Positions 51,835 to 60,461 of a DNA stretch of 64,000 nucleotides are shown piece by piece. The stretch spans positions 1-64,000 of the forward strand of contig NZ_JBMGQR010000017.1 in the NCBI RefSeq assembly GCF_049059935.1, read 5' to 3'. The notes under the pieces are model-generated. The model ran no database searches. It was not told the origin of the DNA and saw only the letters and a list, made by a program, of their open reading frames with translations. Within the stretch, counting starts at the first letter, position 1. Each line of letters begins with the position of its first letter. This stretch comes from JAURVT01 sp049059935 (lineage in GTDB: Bacteria; Actinomycetota; Actinomycetes; Propionibacteriales; Nocardioidaceae). A program made the translations under genes and the position numbers.

Positions 51835-51870
51835 TAGACGGTGTAAGTCGGCGCGGCCCAGGATCGTCCG

Positions 51871-53079
51871 GTGAGGACCTACCGCGAGCTGTTCTCGGTG
51901 CGTGAGTTCCGCGTGATCTTCGGGTCGACGTCCCTCAACGTGGCCGCGGCGTCGGCGGGCAGCCTGGCCCTGGGCACGCTCGCGTACGCCGAGACCGGGT
52001 CGCCGCTGGTCACCGCGTTCGTGATGTTCGGCGGCCCGCTGGTGCGTGTGCTGGCCGCGCCGCTGCTGCTCTCGTTGGCCGACCTGTGGCGTCCGCGCTC
52101 GGCGATCACGTTCTCCTCGGCCGTCAACACCGCCGCGTTCGCCGCCCAGGCGATCCCCGGACTCCCGTTCGCCGCGCGGGTCGTGCTGCTGGTGGTGCCG
52201 TGGGTGGTCCTGTCGGCGGTCGGCGGCAGCGCCATCGCGCTCGTGGCCGACGTCCTGCCCGACGGGTCGTTCGTGTTCGGCCGGGCGACGCTCAACATCT
52301 CGATCGGCGTCATGCAGGTGGTCGGGTTCGCCACGGGCGGGGTCCTGCTGGGCGGGTTGTCGACGAGCGAGCTGTTCCTCGCCGCGGCGGGGTGCGCCGC
52401 GCTCGCCGTCGTCCTGGTACGACTCGGTCTGCGCGACCGACCGCCACGCGCCACCGGGCGGGCCGTGCGGCGGAGCCGGGCGGTCAACCGGCTCGTCCTC
52501 GGCTCGCCGGTGCTGCGGCCGGTGCTGCTCGCGCTGTGGGTGCCCAACGGCCTCGTCGTCGGCTGCGAGGCACTGATCGTGCCGTACGCCGGCACCGGCG
52601 CGGGCTACCTGTTCTCGGCCACCGCGCTCGGCATGCTCACCGGCGACGTCGTGATGGGACGGCTGGTGCCGCCCCACGTCCGTGACCGTCTCGTCGAGCC
52701 GGCACGCCTGCTGCTGGCCCTGCCCTGGCTGCTGTTCCTCCTGCAGCCGCCGCTGCCCGTCGCGTGCGGGCTCGCGGCGCTCGCGTCCGTCGGGTACTGC
52801 GCCGGCCTGCCGCTGCAGGAGCGGCTGGTGACGCGCACCGCCGCCGACGTCCGCGGTCACGTGCTGGGGCTGAACGGCCTCGGCCTGATGGCGATGCAGG
52901 GCGTGGGCGCGCTGCTCGCCGGCGGCGTGGCCACGCTGCTCGGGGCCGACGCGCACGCGGCGGGCCTCGCGATCGGGGTGATGGCCGCGGCGTCCGTCGT
53001 CGTCACCGTGTCGCTCGTGCCGGGGCTCCGTCGGAGCCGGCAGGACCAGCCGGTCGTCGTCCACCGCCTGACGACGTAG
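51871..53079 (+). CDS. MFS transporter
   Basis: The 402-residue permease of about twelve helices begins at GTG 51871 with RTYRELFSVREFRVIFGST. The VFGRATLNISIGVMQVVGFATGG region and the even distribution of helices fit drug-efflux-type MFS proteins (MFS_1). A DLWRPRSA loop after the second helix occupies the site of the family's motif A. It ends 29 residues past the last helix in a basic tail. Substrate unknown; probably regulated by the divergent ArsR-like repressor. The cobN riboswitch begins just after its stop codon. Confidence 0.88.
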   Translation: MRTYRELFSVREFRVIFGSTSLNVAAASAGSLALGTLAYAETGSPLVTAFVMFGGPLVRVLAAPLLLSLADLWRPRSAITFSSAVNTAAFAAQAIPGLPFAARVVLLVVPWVVLSAVGGSAIALVADVLPDGSFVFGRATLNISIGVMQVVGFATGGVLLGGLSTSELFLAAAGCAALAVVLVRLGLRDRPPRATGRAVRRSRAVNRLVLGSPVLRPVLLALWVPNGLVVGCEALIVPYAGTGAGYLFSATALGMLTGDVVMGRLVPPHVRDRLVEPARLLLALPWLLFLLQPPLPVACGLAALASVGYCAGLPLQERLVTRTAADVRGHVLGLNGLGLMAMQGVGALLAGGVATLLGADAHAAGLAIGVMAAASVVVTVSLVPGLRRSRQDQPVVVHRLTT

Positions 53080-53084
53080 GCTGC

Positions 53085-53225
53085 GAGGCACGTCGTGTCC
53101 CCAGGAACCCGGTGCGAGTCCGGGGCGGTTCCGCCACTGTGACGCCGTCGCCACCGGCGACGGACCAGCCAGACACTGAACGCGACGTCTCCCACCGTCG
53201 ACGGGGCGCGAACCCCGGCAAGGAG
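53085..53225 (+). promoter_or_regulatory. Cobalamin riboswitch upstream of cobN
   Basis: Reading along the plus strand: GGAACCCGGTGCGAGTCCGG, GGCGGTTCCGCCACTGTGA, a CGCCGTCGCC/GGCGACGG hairpin and the B12 box CCAGCCAGACACTG, the conserved order of a cobalamin aptamer. The element ends about 12 bases before the cobN ATG. No other promoter is needed for cobN-cobF. Confidence 0.93.
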
Positions 53226-53236
53226 CACATCGCCCC

Positions 53237-56200
53237 ATGGCACGCATCGCCCTGCTGTCCACGTCCGACACCGACCTGCTGGCCGCCCGCGCCAGCGGCG
53301 CCGACTGGCTGCTCGCCAACCCCGGCCGTCCGGGTCACCAGGAGATGGCCGCCGCCATCGAGGCCGCCGACGTCGTCGTCGCCCGCATCCTCGGCACGCC
53401 GGACGACCTCTGCTCGGGCTTCGCGCGCATCCGCGCGACCGGCAAGCCGATGGTCGTCGTCGGCGGCGAGCAGCAGCCGTCCGCCGAGCTGATGGAGCAG
53501 TCGACGGTGCCGATCGGCGTCGCCGCCGAGGCGCACCGCTACCTGGCCGAGAGCGGCCCGGGCAACCTCGCGCAGCTGCACCGGTTCGTCTCCGACACCG
53601 TGCTGCTCACCGGAGAGGGCTTCGACCCGCCGGCCACCATGCCCACCTGGGGCTGGCTCGACCGCCCCGACGTCGACGACGCCGACCGCCGCGCCCGCAT
53701 CGGCGTGCTGTTCTACCGCGCCCACGCCACCAGCGGCAACGACGCGTTCGCGCACTCCCTGGCCGACGCGATCGACGCGACGGGCGACGCCGTCGGCCTG
53801 CCGCTGCACTCGTCCTCGCTGCGCACCGCGAGCCCCGACCTGCTCGAGGCCCTCGGCACGCTCGACGCGCTCGTCGTCACCGTGCTCGCGGCAGGCGGCT
53901 CGCGTCCGGCCACCGCCAGCGCCGGCGAGGAGGACGAGGCGTGGGACGTCGGCGCCATGGCCGCGCTCGACATCCCGATCCTGCAGGGCCTGTGCCTGAC
54001 CTGGTCGCGCGAGGAGTGGGCCGAGTCCGACGACGGCCTCTCGCCGCTCGACTCGGCCAACCAGATCGCCATCCCGGAGTTCGACGGCCGCATCATCACC
54101 GTGCCGTTCAGCTTCAAGGAGACCGACGAGGACGGCCTGCCGCACTACGTGGCCGATGCCGAGCGCTGCGAGCGCCTCGCCGGCATCGCCGCCTCGCACG
54201 CCCGCCTGCGCAAGGTGCCCGCCTCGGAGCGCAAGGTCGCGCTGATGCTGTCGGCGTACCCCACCAAGCACGCCCGCATCGGCAACGCGGTCGGCCTCGA
54301 CACCCCCGTCAGCGCCATCCGCCTGATGCGCCGCATGCGCGACGCCGGCTACGACCTCGGCGGCCCCGGCGAGCTGCCCGGCCTCGACCCGCTGCCCGTC
54401 GTCGAGGGCGAGGAGCCCGACACGACGTCCGGCAACGCCCTCATCCACGCGCTCATCGCGGCCGGCGGCCAGGACGAGGAGTGGCTGACGCACGCCCAGC
54501 TCTCCACGAGCACCGTGCGCATCCCGGCCGCGGACTACCGCCGCTGGATCGCGCACCTGCCCGCCGAGCTGACGGACGCGATGGAGGAGGCCTGGGGCCC
54601 CGCCCCCGGCAAGCTCTTCGTCAACGACGACGACGAGATCGTCATCGCGACGCTCCGCGCCGGCAACGTCGTCGTCCTCATCCAGCCGCCCCGCGGCTTC
54701 GGCGAGAACCCCGTCGCGATCTACCACGACCCCGACATGGCGCCCTCGCACCACTACCTCGCTGCCTACCGCTGGCTCGAGGAGTCGTTCGGCGCGCACG
54801 CCGTCGTGCACCTCGGCAAGCACGGCTCGATGGAGTGGCTGCCGGGCAAGAACGCCGCGCTCTCGGCGTCGTGCGCCACCGACGCCGCCATCGGCGACAT
54901 GCCGCTGATCTACCCCTTCCTCGTCAACGACCCGGGCGAGGGCGCCCAGGCCAAGCGACGCGCGCACGCCACCGTCGTCGACCACCTGGTGCCGCCCATG
55001 GCGCGCGCCGAGACGTACGGCGACATCGCCCGCCTCGAGCAGCTGCTCGACGAGCACGCCAACATCGCCGCGATGGACCCGGCCAAGCTGCCGGCCGTCC
55101 GCCAGCAGATCTGGACGCTCATCCAGGCGGCCAAGCTCGACCACGACCTCGGCCTGGACGACCGTCCGCACGACGCCGAGTTCGACGACTTCATCCTGCA
55201 CATCGACGGCTGGCTCTGCGAGATCAAGGACATGCAGATCCGCGACGGCCTGCACGTGCTCGGCGCCCCGCCCGCGGGCGAGGCGCGCGTCAACCTGGTG
55301 CTCGCCATCCTGCGCGCGTCGCAGGTGTGGAGCGGCCAGGCCGGCGCGCTGCCGGGCCTGCGCTCGGCGCTCGGCCTCAAGGAGAACGACACCGGCGAGG
55401 GCCTGCACGCCATCGACGCGATCGAGGAGCGGGCCCGCGGCCTCGTCCAGGGCATGGAGGACGCCGGCTGGACGGTGCCCGCCGCGGCCACCGTCGTCGC
55501 CGAGCGTCTCGGCCAGGCCGACCCCGTCGTCCAGCAGGTGCTCGAGTTCGCCGCCCGCGAGGTCGTCCCGCGCCTCGAGCGCACCACCGACGAGCTCGAC
55601 AACGTGCTGCACGCTCTCGACGGCGGCTTCATCCCCGCCGGCCCCTCCGGGTCGCCGCTGCGCGGCCTGGTCAACGTGCTGCCGACGGGTCGCAACTTCT
55701 ACACCGTCGACCCCAAGGCCGTGCCGTCGCGCCTGGCCTACGACACCGGCGCGGCCATGGCCGCCTCGCTCGTGCAGCGCTTCGTCGAGGAGACCGGCGC
55801 CCACCCGCGCTCGGTGGGCCTGTCGGTCTGGGGCACCTCGGCGATGCGCACCAGCGGCGACGACGTCGGCGAGGTGCTGGCGCTGCTCGGCGTCCAGCCG
55901 GTCTGGGACGAGGCGTCGCGACGCGTCACCGACCTGCAGGTGGTGCCGCTGGAGGACCTCGGTCGTCCGCGCATCGACGTCACCGTGCGCATCTCGGGCT
56001 TCTTCCGCGACGCGTTCCCGCACGTCGTCACGATGCTCGACGACGCGGTGCGGCTCGTCGCGTCGCTCGACGAGCCCGAGGACCAGAACTACGTCCGCGC
56101 CCACGCGCAGGCCGACCTCGCCGAGCACGGCGACGAGCGCCGCGCCACCACCCGCGTCTTCGGGTCAAAGCCCGGCGCGTACGGCGCGGGCATCCTGCCG

Positions 56201-56878
56201 CTGATGGAGTCGGGCAACTGGCGCGACGACGCCGACCTCGCCGAGGTCTACACGGCGTGGGGCGGCTTCGCGTACGGCCGCGACCTCGACGGCGTCGCCG
56301 CGTCGGACGACATGCGCTCGAACTACCGGCGGATCGCGGTGGCGGCCAAGAACACCGACACCCGTGAGCACGACATCATCGACTCCGACGACTACTTCCA
56401 GTACCACGGCGGCATGGTCGCCACGGTGCGCGCGCTGACGGGCACCGCGCCCAAGGCGTACATCGGCGACTCGACCACCCCGGACGCGGTGCGCACCCGC
56501 ACGCTGGAGCAGGAGACGTCGCGCATCTTCCGCGCCCGCGTGGTCAACCCGCGCTGGATCGCCGCCATGCGCAAGCACGGCTACAAGGGCGCGTTCGAGC
56601 TGGCCGCGACCGTCGACTACATGTTCGGCTACGACGCCACCACCGGCGTCGTCGGCGACCACATGTACGAGCAGCTCGCGCAGACGTACGCGCTGGACGA
56701 GACCAACCAGGCGTTCCTGCGGCACGCGAACCCGTGGGCGCTGCGCGGCATGATCGAGCGCCTCACCGAGGCCGCCGACCGCGGCCTGTGGGCCGAGCCG
56801 GAGCCCGAGACGATGTCGCAGCTGCAGCAGCTGTACCTCGACGTCGAGGGCGATCTCGAGGACCGCGACGAGCAGTGA
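53237..56878 (+). CDS. cobN: Cobaltochelatase large subunit CobN
   Basis: The 1213-residue subunit binds hydrogenobyrinic acid a,c-diamide and inserts cobalt with ATP supplied by a motor (here predicted to be the ChlI/D fusion at 37672-39747). The CobN/magnesium chelatase signature is strong: ALMLSAYPTKHARIGNAVGL, the IQPPRGFGENP segment, HLGKHGSMEWLPGKNAALS, YRWLEESFGAHAVVH and the C-terminal GYKGAFELAATVDYMFGYDAT. Length is in the normal CobN range (about 1200-1275). It starts at ATG 53237 after AAGGAGCACATCGCCCC. It overlaps cobF by four bases. Confidence 0.97.
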   Translation: MARIALLSTSDTDLLAARASGADWLLANPGRPGHQEMAAAIEAADVVVARILGTPDDLCSGFARIRATGKPMVVVGGEQQPSAELMEQSTVPIGVAAEAHRYLAESGPGNLAQLHRFVSDTVLLTGEGFDPPATMPTWGWLDRPDVDDADRRARIGVLFYRAHATSGNDAFAHSLADAIDATGDAVGLPLHSSSLRTASPDLLEALGTLDALVVTVLAAGGSRPATASAGEEDEAWDVGAMAALDIPILQGLCLTWSREEWAESDDGLSPLDSANQIAIPEFDGRIITVPFSFKETDEDGLPHYVADAERCERLAGIAASHARLRKVPASERKVALMLSAYPTKHARIGNAVGLDTPVSAIRLMRRMRDAGYDLGGPGELPGLDPLPVVEGEEPDTTSGNALIHALIAAGGQDEEWLTHAQLSTSTVRIPAADYRRWIAHLPAELTDAMEEAWGPAPGKLFVNDDDEIVIATLRAGNVVVLIQPPRGFGENPVAIYHDPDMAPSHHYLAAYRWLEESFGAHAVVHLGKHGSMEWLPGKNAALSASCATDAAIGDMPLIYPFLVNDPGEGAQAKRRAHATVVDHLVPPMARAETYGDIARLEQLLDEHANIAAMDPAKLPAVRQQIWTLIQAAKLDHDLGLDDRPHDAEFDDFILHIDGWLCEIKDMQIRDGLHVLGAPPAGEARVNLVLAILRASQVWSGQAGALPGLRSALGLKENDTGEGLHAIDAIEERARGLVQGMEDAGWTVPAAATVVAERLGQADPVVQQVLEFAAREVVPRLERTTDELDNVLHALDGGFIPAGPSGSPLRGLVNVLPTGRNFYTVDPKAVPSRLAYDTGAAMAASLVQRFVEETGAHPRSVGLSVWGTSAMRTSGDDVGEVLALLGVQPVWDEASRRVTDLQVVPLEDLGRPRIDVTVRISGFFRDAFPHVVTMLDDAVRLVASLDEPEDQNYVRAHAQADLAEHGDERRATTRVFGSKPGAYGAGILPLMESGNWRDDADLAEVYTAWGGFAYGRDLDGVAASDDMRSNYRRIAVAAKNTDTREHDIIDSDDYFQYHGGMVATVRALTGTAPKAYIGDSTTPDAVRTRTLEQETSRIFRARVVNPRWIAAMRKHGYKGAFELAATVDYMFGYDATTGVVGDHMYEQLAQTYALDETNQAFLRHANPWALRGMIERLTEAADRGLWAEPEPETMSQLQQLYLDVEGDLEDRDEQ

Positions 56879-57681
56879 GCCCGGTCCGCCGCAGGGTCCG
56901 GGTGGTCGGCATCGGTGCCGGCCACCCCGACCAGGTGACCATCGAGGCGGTGAGCGCGCTCGACGAGGTCGACGTGTTCGTGGTCGCCGACAAGCGCCGC
57001 GGTGACGGCGGCGCCACCGACGACCTCGTCGCGCTGCGCGAGGAGGTGCTGCGCCGCCACGTCACCCACCCGCACCGGGTGACGTACGTCGAGGACCCGA
57101 AGCGCGACCGCTCGACGCGCGTCGACGACGACCCCGCCGCCTACGAGCGCGCCGTCGCCGAGTGGCACGAGGCCCGTGTGGAGGCGTACGAGCGGGTGCT
57201 CGCCGACGACGTGGCCGACGGCGAGACCGTCGGCTTCCTGGTGTGGGGCGACCCGGCCTTCTACGACTCGACGATCCGCATCGTCGGCCGGATGGCCGAG
57301 CGCGGCCACGTCGTGCCCGACTGGGACGTGGTGCCCGGCATCAGCGCCCTGCAGCTGCTCGCCGCGCGTCACCGGATCGTCCTCAACGACGTGGGCGCGC
57401 CGCTGACCGTCACGACGGGCCGTCAGCTGATGGCCGAGGTGGACGCCGGACGCGAGGCCATCCTGGTCGTCCTCAACCGCGACTTCTCCGCCGCCGCGCT
57501 GCTCGACGAAGCGCACGGCGAGTGGGACCTGTGGTGGGGCGCCAACCTCGGCACCCCCGGTGAGGCCCTGGTCGCCGGCCCGCTGGCCGAGGTGGCCGAC
57601 GAGGTGGTCGCCGAGCGCGACCGCGTCAAGGCCCGGCACGGCTGGGTGATGGACACCTACCTCCTGCGCCGCCGCGGCTGA
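56875..57681 (+). CDS. cobF: Precorrin-6A synthase (deacetylating)
   Basis: The 268-residue SAM methylase methylates C1 of precorrin-5 and releases acetate, a step found only in the aerobic pathway. VRVVGIGAGHPDQVTIEAV, the FLVWGDPAFYDSTIRIV loop, VVPGISALQLLAARHRI and WDLWWGANLGTPGEAL are CobF hallmarks. The start is GTG 56875 in the cobN stop overlap (GTGA). It is the last gene of the riboswitch-led cobN operon and its presence assigns the pathway to the O2-dependent branch. Confidence 0.95.
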   Translation: MSPVRRRVRVVGIGAGHPDQVTIEAVSALDEVDVFVVADKRRGDGGATDDLVALREEVLRRHVTHPHRVTYVEDPKRDRSTRVDDDPAAYERAVAEWHEARVEAYERVLADDVADGETVGFLVWGDPAFYDSTIRIVGRMAERGHVVPDWDVVPGISALQLLAARHRIVLNDVGAPLTVTTGRQLMAEVDAGREAILVVLNRDFSAAALLDEAHGEWDLWWGANLGTPGEALVAGPLAEVADEVVAERDRVKARHGWVMDTYLLRRRG

Positions 57682-57710
57682 GCCTGCGCGGAGCGCCACA
57701 GCGACCACAC

Positions 57711-59027
57711 TCACGTCCGTCTCGGTCGGTACCTCCTGCTGGTCCTCGGTCTCCGGTACGGGTCGAGGCGCGCGGGTGGGACGAACGCCGGCCGTCTGTC
57801 GTCGGTGTCGAAGGTGATCGACCACCCGTCGTCGTGCACCGTCCGATGATGGAACGGGCACAGCAGGACCCCGTCGTCCAGGTCCGTGCTGCCGCCGTGT
57901 GACCAGGGTTCTCTGGCGTGGTGGGCTTCTGTCCACGAGGGTAGTCGGTCGCATTCGGGGAACGCGCAGCCGCCGTCGCGGTGGGCCAGGGCGATCCGTT
58001 GGGCCCGGTTGAACAGTCTCTGGGTGCGGCCCAGGTCGAGCGGGAGGGACGCACCGCCGAGGACCTGGGGAATGATCCCGGCCCGGCAGGCGGCGCGGCG
58101 GACCTCGCCGGCTGACATGCGCTGCCCGGTGGACGTCGTCCCGACCCCCACGCCTTCGACGAGGGTGTCGAGGTCGATGTTGACGGTGACGACGAGCCCG
58201 GACCCACCGGAGTCGGGGAGGCCGTCGGTGGGCAGGTGCTCGACCAGCGCCACGAACGCCCTGCCCTGGCGCTGGGAGTACGTGAGGTCCTCGGCGGCCT
58301 GCCCGTGGTCGAGGTGCCGGCGGCGTGGGGCGGTGAACCGGTCGAGGGCGTGCTTGAGCATCCCGGCCTGGGCCTCGGGGAGGCGGAATCCTCCGGTCCA
58401 GGTGCTGTCGGCCTGGTCCTGCATCCAGAGCTCGGTGCGCGCGTACGCGATGCGTTCGCGGTCGCGGACGATCCGGCCCTCGTCGGCGTCGACCTCGGGG
58501 GCGGGCTTGAAGACGTCGGTGATCCGGTCGGCGCGGTGTTGCAGGTCCCGCATGGTCAGCGTCCTGGCGTCGTCGATGAGGGCCTGCTCGCACTTCTGGC
58601 GGGTGGCCGCGGGCACGTCGTCGGGGAGCCGGGTGACGGTGCGGGCGATGAGCCTGGCCTGCTCCTTGGTCACCTGACCCTTGGCGAGGGCGTTCTCGGT
58701 GGTGCTGGCCTTCTCGAGATCCTCGCCCAGGTGGACGTCGCGGGCGGCGGCGCTCCGGTCGCCGCCGAACTGGCTCGCGAGCAGCGATCCGGTGGACGTG
58801 GCGCCGGCCTTCTCCGCCGCACCCGAGTGGTGGACGGCCCGGGTGGCCGCGGTGGCGTGTGCCGACACCTGCGCGCCGACCCGGTTCCACCGGGCCGCGA
58901 GCTGCGTCGCGTCCTCGACCGACAGCCCGTCGTAGACCGACAGGTCACCGTCGGCGAGGGCGCTCTCGACCGCCGCGAGCACCGCGAACGCGGGGTGCTC
59001 GGTGAGCGGGAGAGCGGCGACCGTCAT
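57711..59027 (-). CDS. DUF222 and HNH endonuclease domain protein (13E12 repeat family type)
   Basis: The protein has 438 residues. A DUF222 region covers about residues 40-320 and an HNH domain the end: CAFPECDRLPSWTEAHHARE, then WSHGGSTDLDDGVLLCPFHH, RTVHDDG. The family is multicopy in actinobacteria and may cut DNA; its true function is unknown. The start ATG 59025-59027 lies 6 bases behind TAAAAT (59034-59039 on the minus strand), a leaderless promoter, and a LexA-type box precedes it. The downstream junction to cobF is only 29 bases. Confidence 0.9.
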   Translation of the reverse strand: MTVAALPLTEHPAFAVLAAVESALADGDLSVYDGLSVEDATQLAARWNRVGAQVSAHATAATRAVHHSGAAEKAGATSTGSLLASQFGGDRSAAARDVHLGEDLEKASTTENALAKGQVTKEQARLIARTVTRLPDDVPAATRQKCEQALIDDARTLTMRDLQHRADRITDVFKPAPEVDADEGRIVRDRERIAYARTELWMQDQADSTWTGGFRLPEAQAGMLKHALDRFTAPRRRHLDHGQAAEDLTYSQRQGRAFVALVEHLPTDGLPDSGGSGLVVTVNIDLDTLVEGVGVGTTSTGQRMSAGEVRRAACRAGIIPQVLGGASLPLDLGRTQRLFNRAQRIALAHRDGGCAFPECDRLPSWTEAHHAREPWSHGGSTDLDDGVLLCPFHHRTVHDDGWSITFDTDDRRPAFVPPARLDPYRRPRTSRRYRPRRT

Positions 59028-59045
59028 GGACTCATTTTACGGCAG

Positions 59046-59061
59046 TCGAACACGTGTTCGC
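59046..59061 (-). promoter_or_regulatory. LexA (SOS) box upstream of the HNH gene
   Basis: TCGAACACGTGTTCGC matches the actinobacterial SOS consensus TCGAAC-N4-GTTCGA in 11 of 12 fixed positions; 59047-59060 is a perfect 14-base palindrome. It lies just upstream of the TAAAAT box of the HNH gene, where bound LexA would block transcription. Confidence 0.8.
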
Positions 59062-59167
59062 AACGGTGTGGACGCGGAGCGGGCTTTGTGGACGTCGAGC
59101 GACGTGGTGGCCGGGCTCGTCCACAGAATCGGCAGTGTGACCCGTTCGGATTCACTATCGTTCCGCC

Positions 59168-59644
59168 ATGTCCACCGTGGCCGAGTCGCCGACCGGGCGC
59201 GTCGACGAGGTCGCTCGCCTCGTGAGCGTCCGACGGATGCTGCTGCTGAGTCTCGCGTGCAGCGTCGCGGTGTCCGGTGTCGCGATCGTGACGGACGAGG
59301 GTGGCGTGGGTGGGGACCTGGCGCTCGCCGCGCTGCTGCTCTGGCTCGTCTATCGCTTCAACAGCCGGGTCGCGCGGGGCTTCGCCTTCATCCCCGCCGC
59401 CACCTGGGCCGTCGCGTTCACCATCGGGTCGTGGTTCGAGCCCGACCTGCGGTCCGCCCTGGTGACGGGCCTCCTCGCCGTCCTCTTCGCCGGCCAGGCG
59501 ATCCCGCTCGTGACGCCGGTCGTCCGCGACCACGTCCAGCTCCACCGCCCGCCCGAACGGCCCCGGCGGCCCGCGCGGCTCGCCTTCGAGCGTGGACGCT
59601 TCGACGCCCCGCCGGACGAGCGCGACCACCACCGACGAGTCTGA
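59168..59644 (+). CDS. Small membrane protein of unknown function
   Basis: The 158-residue protein starts at ATG 59168, six bases after TATCGT (59156-59161), a leaderless arrangement. Three or four hydrophobic stretches (about residues 25-42, 50-65, 72-90, 95-115) follow an acidic N-terminus, and the C-terminal 40 residues are basic and proline-rich. No recognised family. It is convergent with map, one base between the stop codons. Confidence 0.65.
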   Translation: MSTVAESPTGRVDEVARLVSVRRMLLLSLACSVAVSGVAIVTDEGGVGGDLALAALLLWLVYRFNSRVARGFAFIPAATWAVAFTIGSWFEPDLRSALVTGLLAVLFAGQAIPLVTPVVRDHVQLHRPPERPRRPARLAFERGRFDAPPDERDHHRRV

Positions 59645-59645
59645 G

Positions 59646-60425
59646 CTAGACCCGCTCGGACGCCCGCCGCGTCAGGACGAGCGGGCCGTCGTCGGTGATG
59701 GCGACGGTGTGCTCGCTGTGGGAGGCGCGGGACCCGTCGGCCGAGCGGAGCGTCCAGCCGTCGGCGTCGACGTACAGCTCGTCGGTCGTGCGCATGAACC
59801 ACGGCTCGAGGGCGATGGTGAGCCCCGGCTTGAGGCGCAGCCCCCGTCCGGGGCGGCCGTGGTTGGCGACGTGGGGGTCCTCGTGCATCGTGCGACCGAT
59901 GCCGTGGCCGCCGAAGTCCCCGTTGGGCCGGTAGCCGTGCTCGGTCGCGACCGCCTCGATGGCCGCCGACACGTCGCCCATCCGGTTGCCGGCCACCGCC
60001 GCCCCGATGGCGGCCTCGAGGGCCACCTGGGTCGCGCGCACGAGCCGGGCGTCGGCCTCGTCGGGCGTGCCCACGACGACGGTCAGGGCCGAGTCGGCCG
60101 CCCAGCCGTCGATCAGCACGGCGAGGTCGAGGCTCAGCACGTCGCCGTCGCGCAGCACGTAGTCGTGGGGCAGTCCGTGGAGGGCGGCGTCGTTGACCGA
60201 CGTGCACAGGACGTTGCGGAACGGCCCGCGCCCGAACGAGGGGCTGTAGTCCCAGTAGCAGGACGTCGCGCCGCGGGACGCGATCAGGTCGCGGGCCTCG
60301 TGCTCGAGGTCCAGCAGGTTCACCCCGACGCCCGCCGACGACGCCAGCTGCTCCAGCACCTCGCCGACGAAGGTGCCGGTGACGTGCATCTGCTCGATCT
60401 GCGCGGGGGTCTTCATGTCGATCAC
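59646..60425 (-). CDS. map: Type I methionine aminopeptidase
   Basis: The 259-residue metalloenzyme removes the N-terminal methionine. KTPAQIEQM opens the protein as in the E. coli type; metal ligands are the Asp in LSLDLAV, the Asp in GWAADSAL, the His of GHGIGRTMHEDP, the Glu of IALEPWF and the Glu of SEHTVAIT. I chose GTG 60423-60425 (VIDMKTPAQ) since TATTTT ends 6 bases before it on the minus strand; an ATG at 60414-60416 would start at MKTPAQ. It shares its promoter region with the divergent XRE gene. A second map gene elsewhere is normal in actinobacteria. Confidence 0.93.
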   Translation of the reverse strand: MIDMKTPAQIEQMHVTGTFVGEVLEQLASSAGVGVNLLDLEHEARDLIASRGATSCYWDYSPSFGRGPFRNVLCTSVNDAALHGLPHDYVLRDGDVLSLDLAVLIDGWAADSALTVVVGTPDEADARLVRATQVALEAAIGAAVAGNRMGDVSAAIEAVATEHGYRPNGDFGGHGIGRTMHEDPHVANHGRPGRGLRLKPGLTIALEPWFMRTTDELYVDADGWTLRSADGSRASHSEHTVAITDDGPLVLTRRASERV

Positions 60426-60455
60426 GGTATGAAAATACCAGGGCTCGGCTAGAGT
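60426..60455. promoter_or_regulatory. Shared map/XRE promoter region with operator-like palindrome
   Basis: GGTATGAAAATACC (60426-60439) has 5-base perfect arms and overlaps the TATTTT box of map on the minus strand (60432-60437). TAGAGT (60450-60455) is the plus-strand -10 box, six bases from the XRE start at 60462. Both promoters are leaderless, so all control sequence is inside 36 bases. Confidence 0.6.
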
Positions 60456-60461
60456 GCGCAC

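Noticed and set aside
53003..56128. 1041-residue minus-strand frame opposite cobN
   Set aside because: Shadow of cobN, Val/Arg/Gly/Asp-rich, no domain, crosses the cobN riboswitch.
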